From NCBI GenBank assembly GCA_902729315.2, contig LR746269.1:1684501-1748500 (forward strand): DNA of 64,000 nucleotides. Direction: 5' to 3'. Positions 63,196 to 64,000 of the stretch are shown here, piece after piece. Under the pieces are notes generated by a model. The model was not told the origin of the DNA. It saw only the letters and a program-made list of their open reading frames with translations, and made no database searches. Position 1 is the first letter of the stretch. Each line of letters opens with the position of its first letter. The stretch comes from Spirodela intermedia. Lineage: Eukaryota > Streptophyta > Magnoliopsida > Alismatales > Araceae. The translations under genes were made by a program, and so were the position numbers.

Positions 63196-63652
63196 CATTT
63201 TTCAACCAGATCTCAAGGCGTATGTAATTCCTCGGGAACGGGCATGTCTGTGGGCCCTTCTCGTGTCGCTTTCTCATTCGTCTTCAGACGGAATCAGTCA
63301 AGCGATACGGAGCGGCGCAGTCAAATCTCGTTGGAAAAGTCTTGGCGTTTGGAACCGGATTGGTTAACGGATTTAGGAAAAAAACCGAGGCGGACCCGTT
63401 ATGAGCGGGGAAGATGGAAAGCGTCATCTTCGTTGGAAAGGCGGCGCTTTTTCTGTTTTCTCGGCGTCCACCTTTCCTCTGGCCCTGAAACTGACCCAGC
63501 AGTCCTGCCGGCGGCGCCGCTGCCGGCTCCGGCGTGCTGCTGTCCACCAGGCGACGGAACTCGTCGGAGGAGAAAGAGGAGATCTTTTTTCCCCTGGTGC
63601 TCTTTTCTCTTCAGGAGAACCTTTCGATCACCTGGTAATGGAACCAAGATCA

Positions 63653-63758
63653 TGGAGACGGGGAATTTTTCCTCCGGCAAGAAGCTACTGGTTCGGGGAG
63701 AAAGCAACACATCCAAGGGGTTTTCCGGGCCGAAGAGGAGGAGGAAGAAGAAGAAGAT

Positions 63759-63802
<44 letters not shown>

Positions 63803-64000
63803 AGCAGCAACTCCAGATCTGGGCTCGGCGATCAAGGGGAAGCTGAGGAGAAGACGGGGAACAGGGGGAGGAGCTGGGGAGGATCCGCCTCCCGCGGGGT
63901 GGTGGCGCTCCTCGGAGATGGGAGGAGGTAGAACCCTTTCTCCACGGCAGCGACGGCGGCGGCGGTGGGGGGGGCGGCCCTCTCCTCTGGCCAGATCCCG
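63653..64000 (+). other. GC-rich right edge, possible 5' end of a further gene
   Basis: GC content rises sharply and a (GA)n array lies at 63761-63801. ATG codons at 63653 and 63919 (the latter giving MGGGRTLSPRQ, arginine-rich, open to the window end) are candidate starts, but the composition alone could produce such frames. I recognise no domain. A plus-strand gene continuing to the right is possible. Confidence 0.2.

Larger units (their letters stand above)
61848..64000. other. Right-hand intergenic region with GA/CT microsatellites
   Basis: It contains the 5' flank of the mannanase gene and then AT-moderate DNA with several dinucleotide arrays, becoming GC-rich after about 63400. The open frames here are low-complexity (arginine, serine or glutamate runs caused by GA repeats) and I do not accept them as genes. 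Confidence 0.55.

Noticed and set aside
63244-63846. 200-aa open frame near the right edge
   Set aside because: It is arginine/serine/glutamate low complexity created by GC-rich and GA-repeat DNA, overlaps other equally long frames, and has no recognisable domain.
1-64000. CRISPR arrays, operons, prophage or bacterial-type systems
   Set aside because: The window is plant nuclear DNA with spliced genes; no regularly spaced direct-repeat array or prokaryotic gene organisation is present.

Overview
This window is nuclear DNA from a flowering plant. The genes are interrupted by GT-AG introns and encode plant-specific families (TPC1 vacuolar channel, type 3 metallothionein, DUF2921 membrane protein, GH5 endo-mannanase). 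Introns range from about 70 bp to about 5 kb, (GA/CT)n microsatellites are frequent, and one intron carries an LTR retrotransposon. The TPC1 protein reads closer to my memory of rice TPC1 than of Arabidopsis in its EF-hand linker, and some genes have GC-rich 5' ends. That hints at a monocot or early-diverging angiosperm, but I cannot name the species.

Layout, left to right. (1) 706-6865 (+): the 3' ten exons of an ARM-repeat protein of the 26S proteasome subunit 5 (PSMD5) type; its 5' end lies outside the window. (2) 6866-8568: gene-free, with a 180-bp tandem duplication. (3) 8569-8976 (-): intronless ribosomal protein eL27 (RPL27), with a telo-box and several site II elements upstream. (4) 10265-37510 (+): a complete TPC1 two-pore channel gene of 23 coding exons (748 aa) spread over 27 kb. 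Its ninth intron holds a degenerate, antisense Ty3/gypsy element with LTRs, target-site duplication, primer-binding site and polypurine tract. (5) 40259-43069 (-): intronless 936-aa DUF2921 protein. (6) 44227-47542 (-): mitochondrial ribosomal protein bL21m in five exons. (7) 48162-55576 (+): ABCE-type ribosome recycling factor (RLI/ABCE2), 11 exons, 605 aa, divergent from bL21m across a 619-bp gap containing four site II elements. (8) 56830-57199 (+): type 3 metallothionein, three exons, 65 aa, flanked on both sides by tandem duplications. (9) 58374-61847 (-): GH5 mannan endo-1,4-beta-mannosidase, five exons, 441 aa, with an N-terminal membrane anchor. (10) 61848-64000: gene-poor, microsatellite-rich DNA running into a GC-rich edge that may be the start of another gene.

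The genes are functionally independent, as expected for a plant chromosome arm. The one plausible functional pairing is the head-to-head bL21m/ABCE2 pair, both serving translation and sharing a short site II-containing intergenic region. I rebuilt every multi-exon model by hand, checking intron phase at each junction; all stay in frame from first to last listed exon. I found no evidence of a novel multi-gene system. The observations worth a second look are the nested retroelement, TPC1 residue differences at luminal calcium-sensing positions, the divergent promoter, and several local tandem duplications and inverted repeats.
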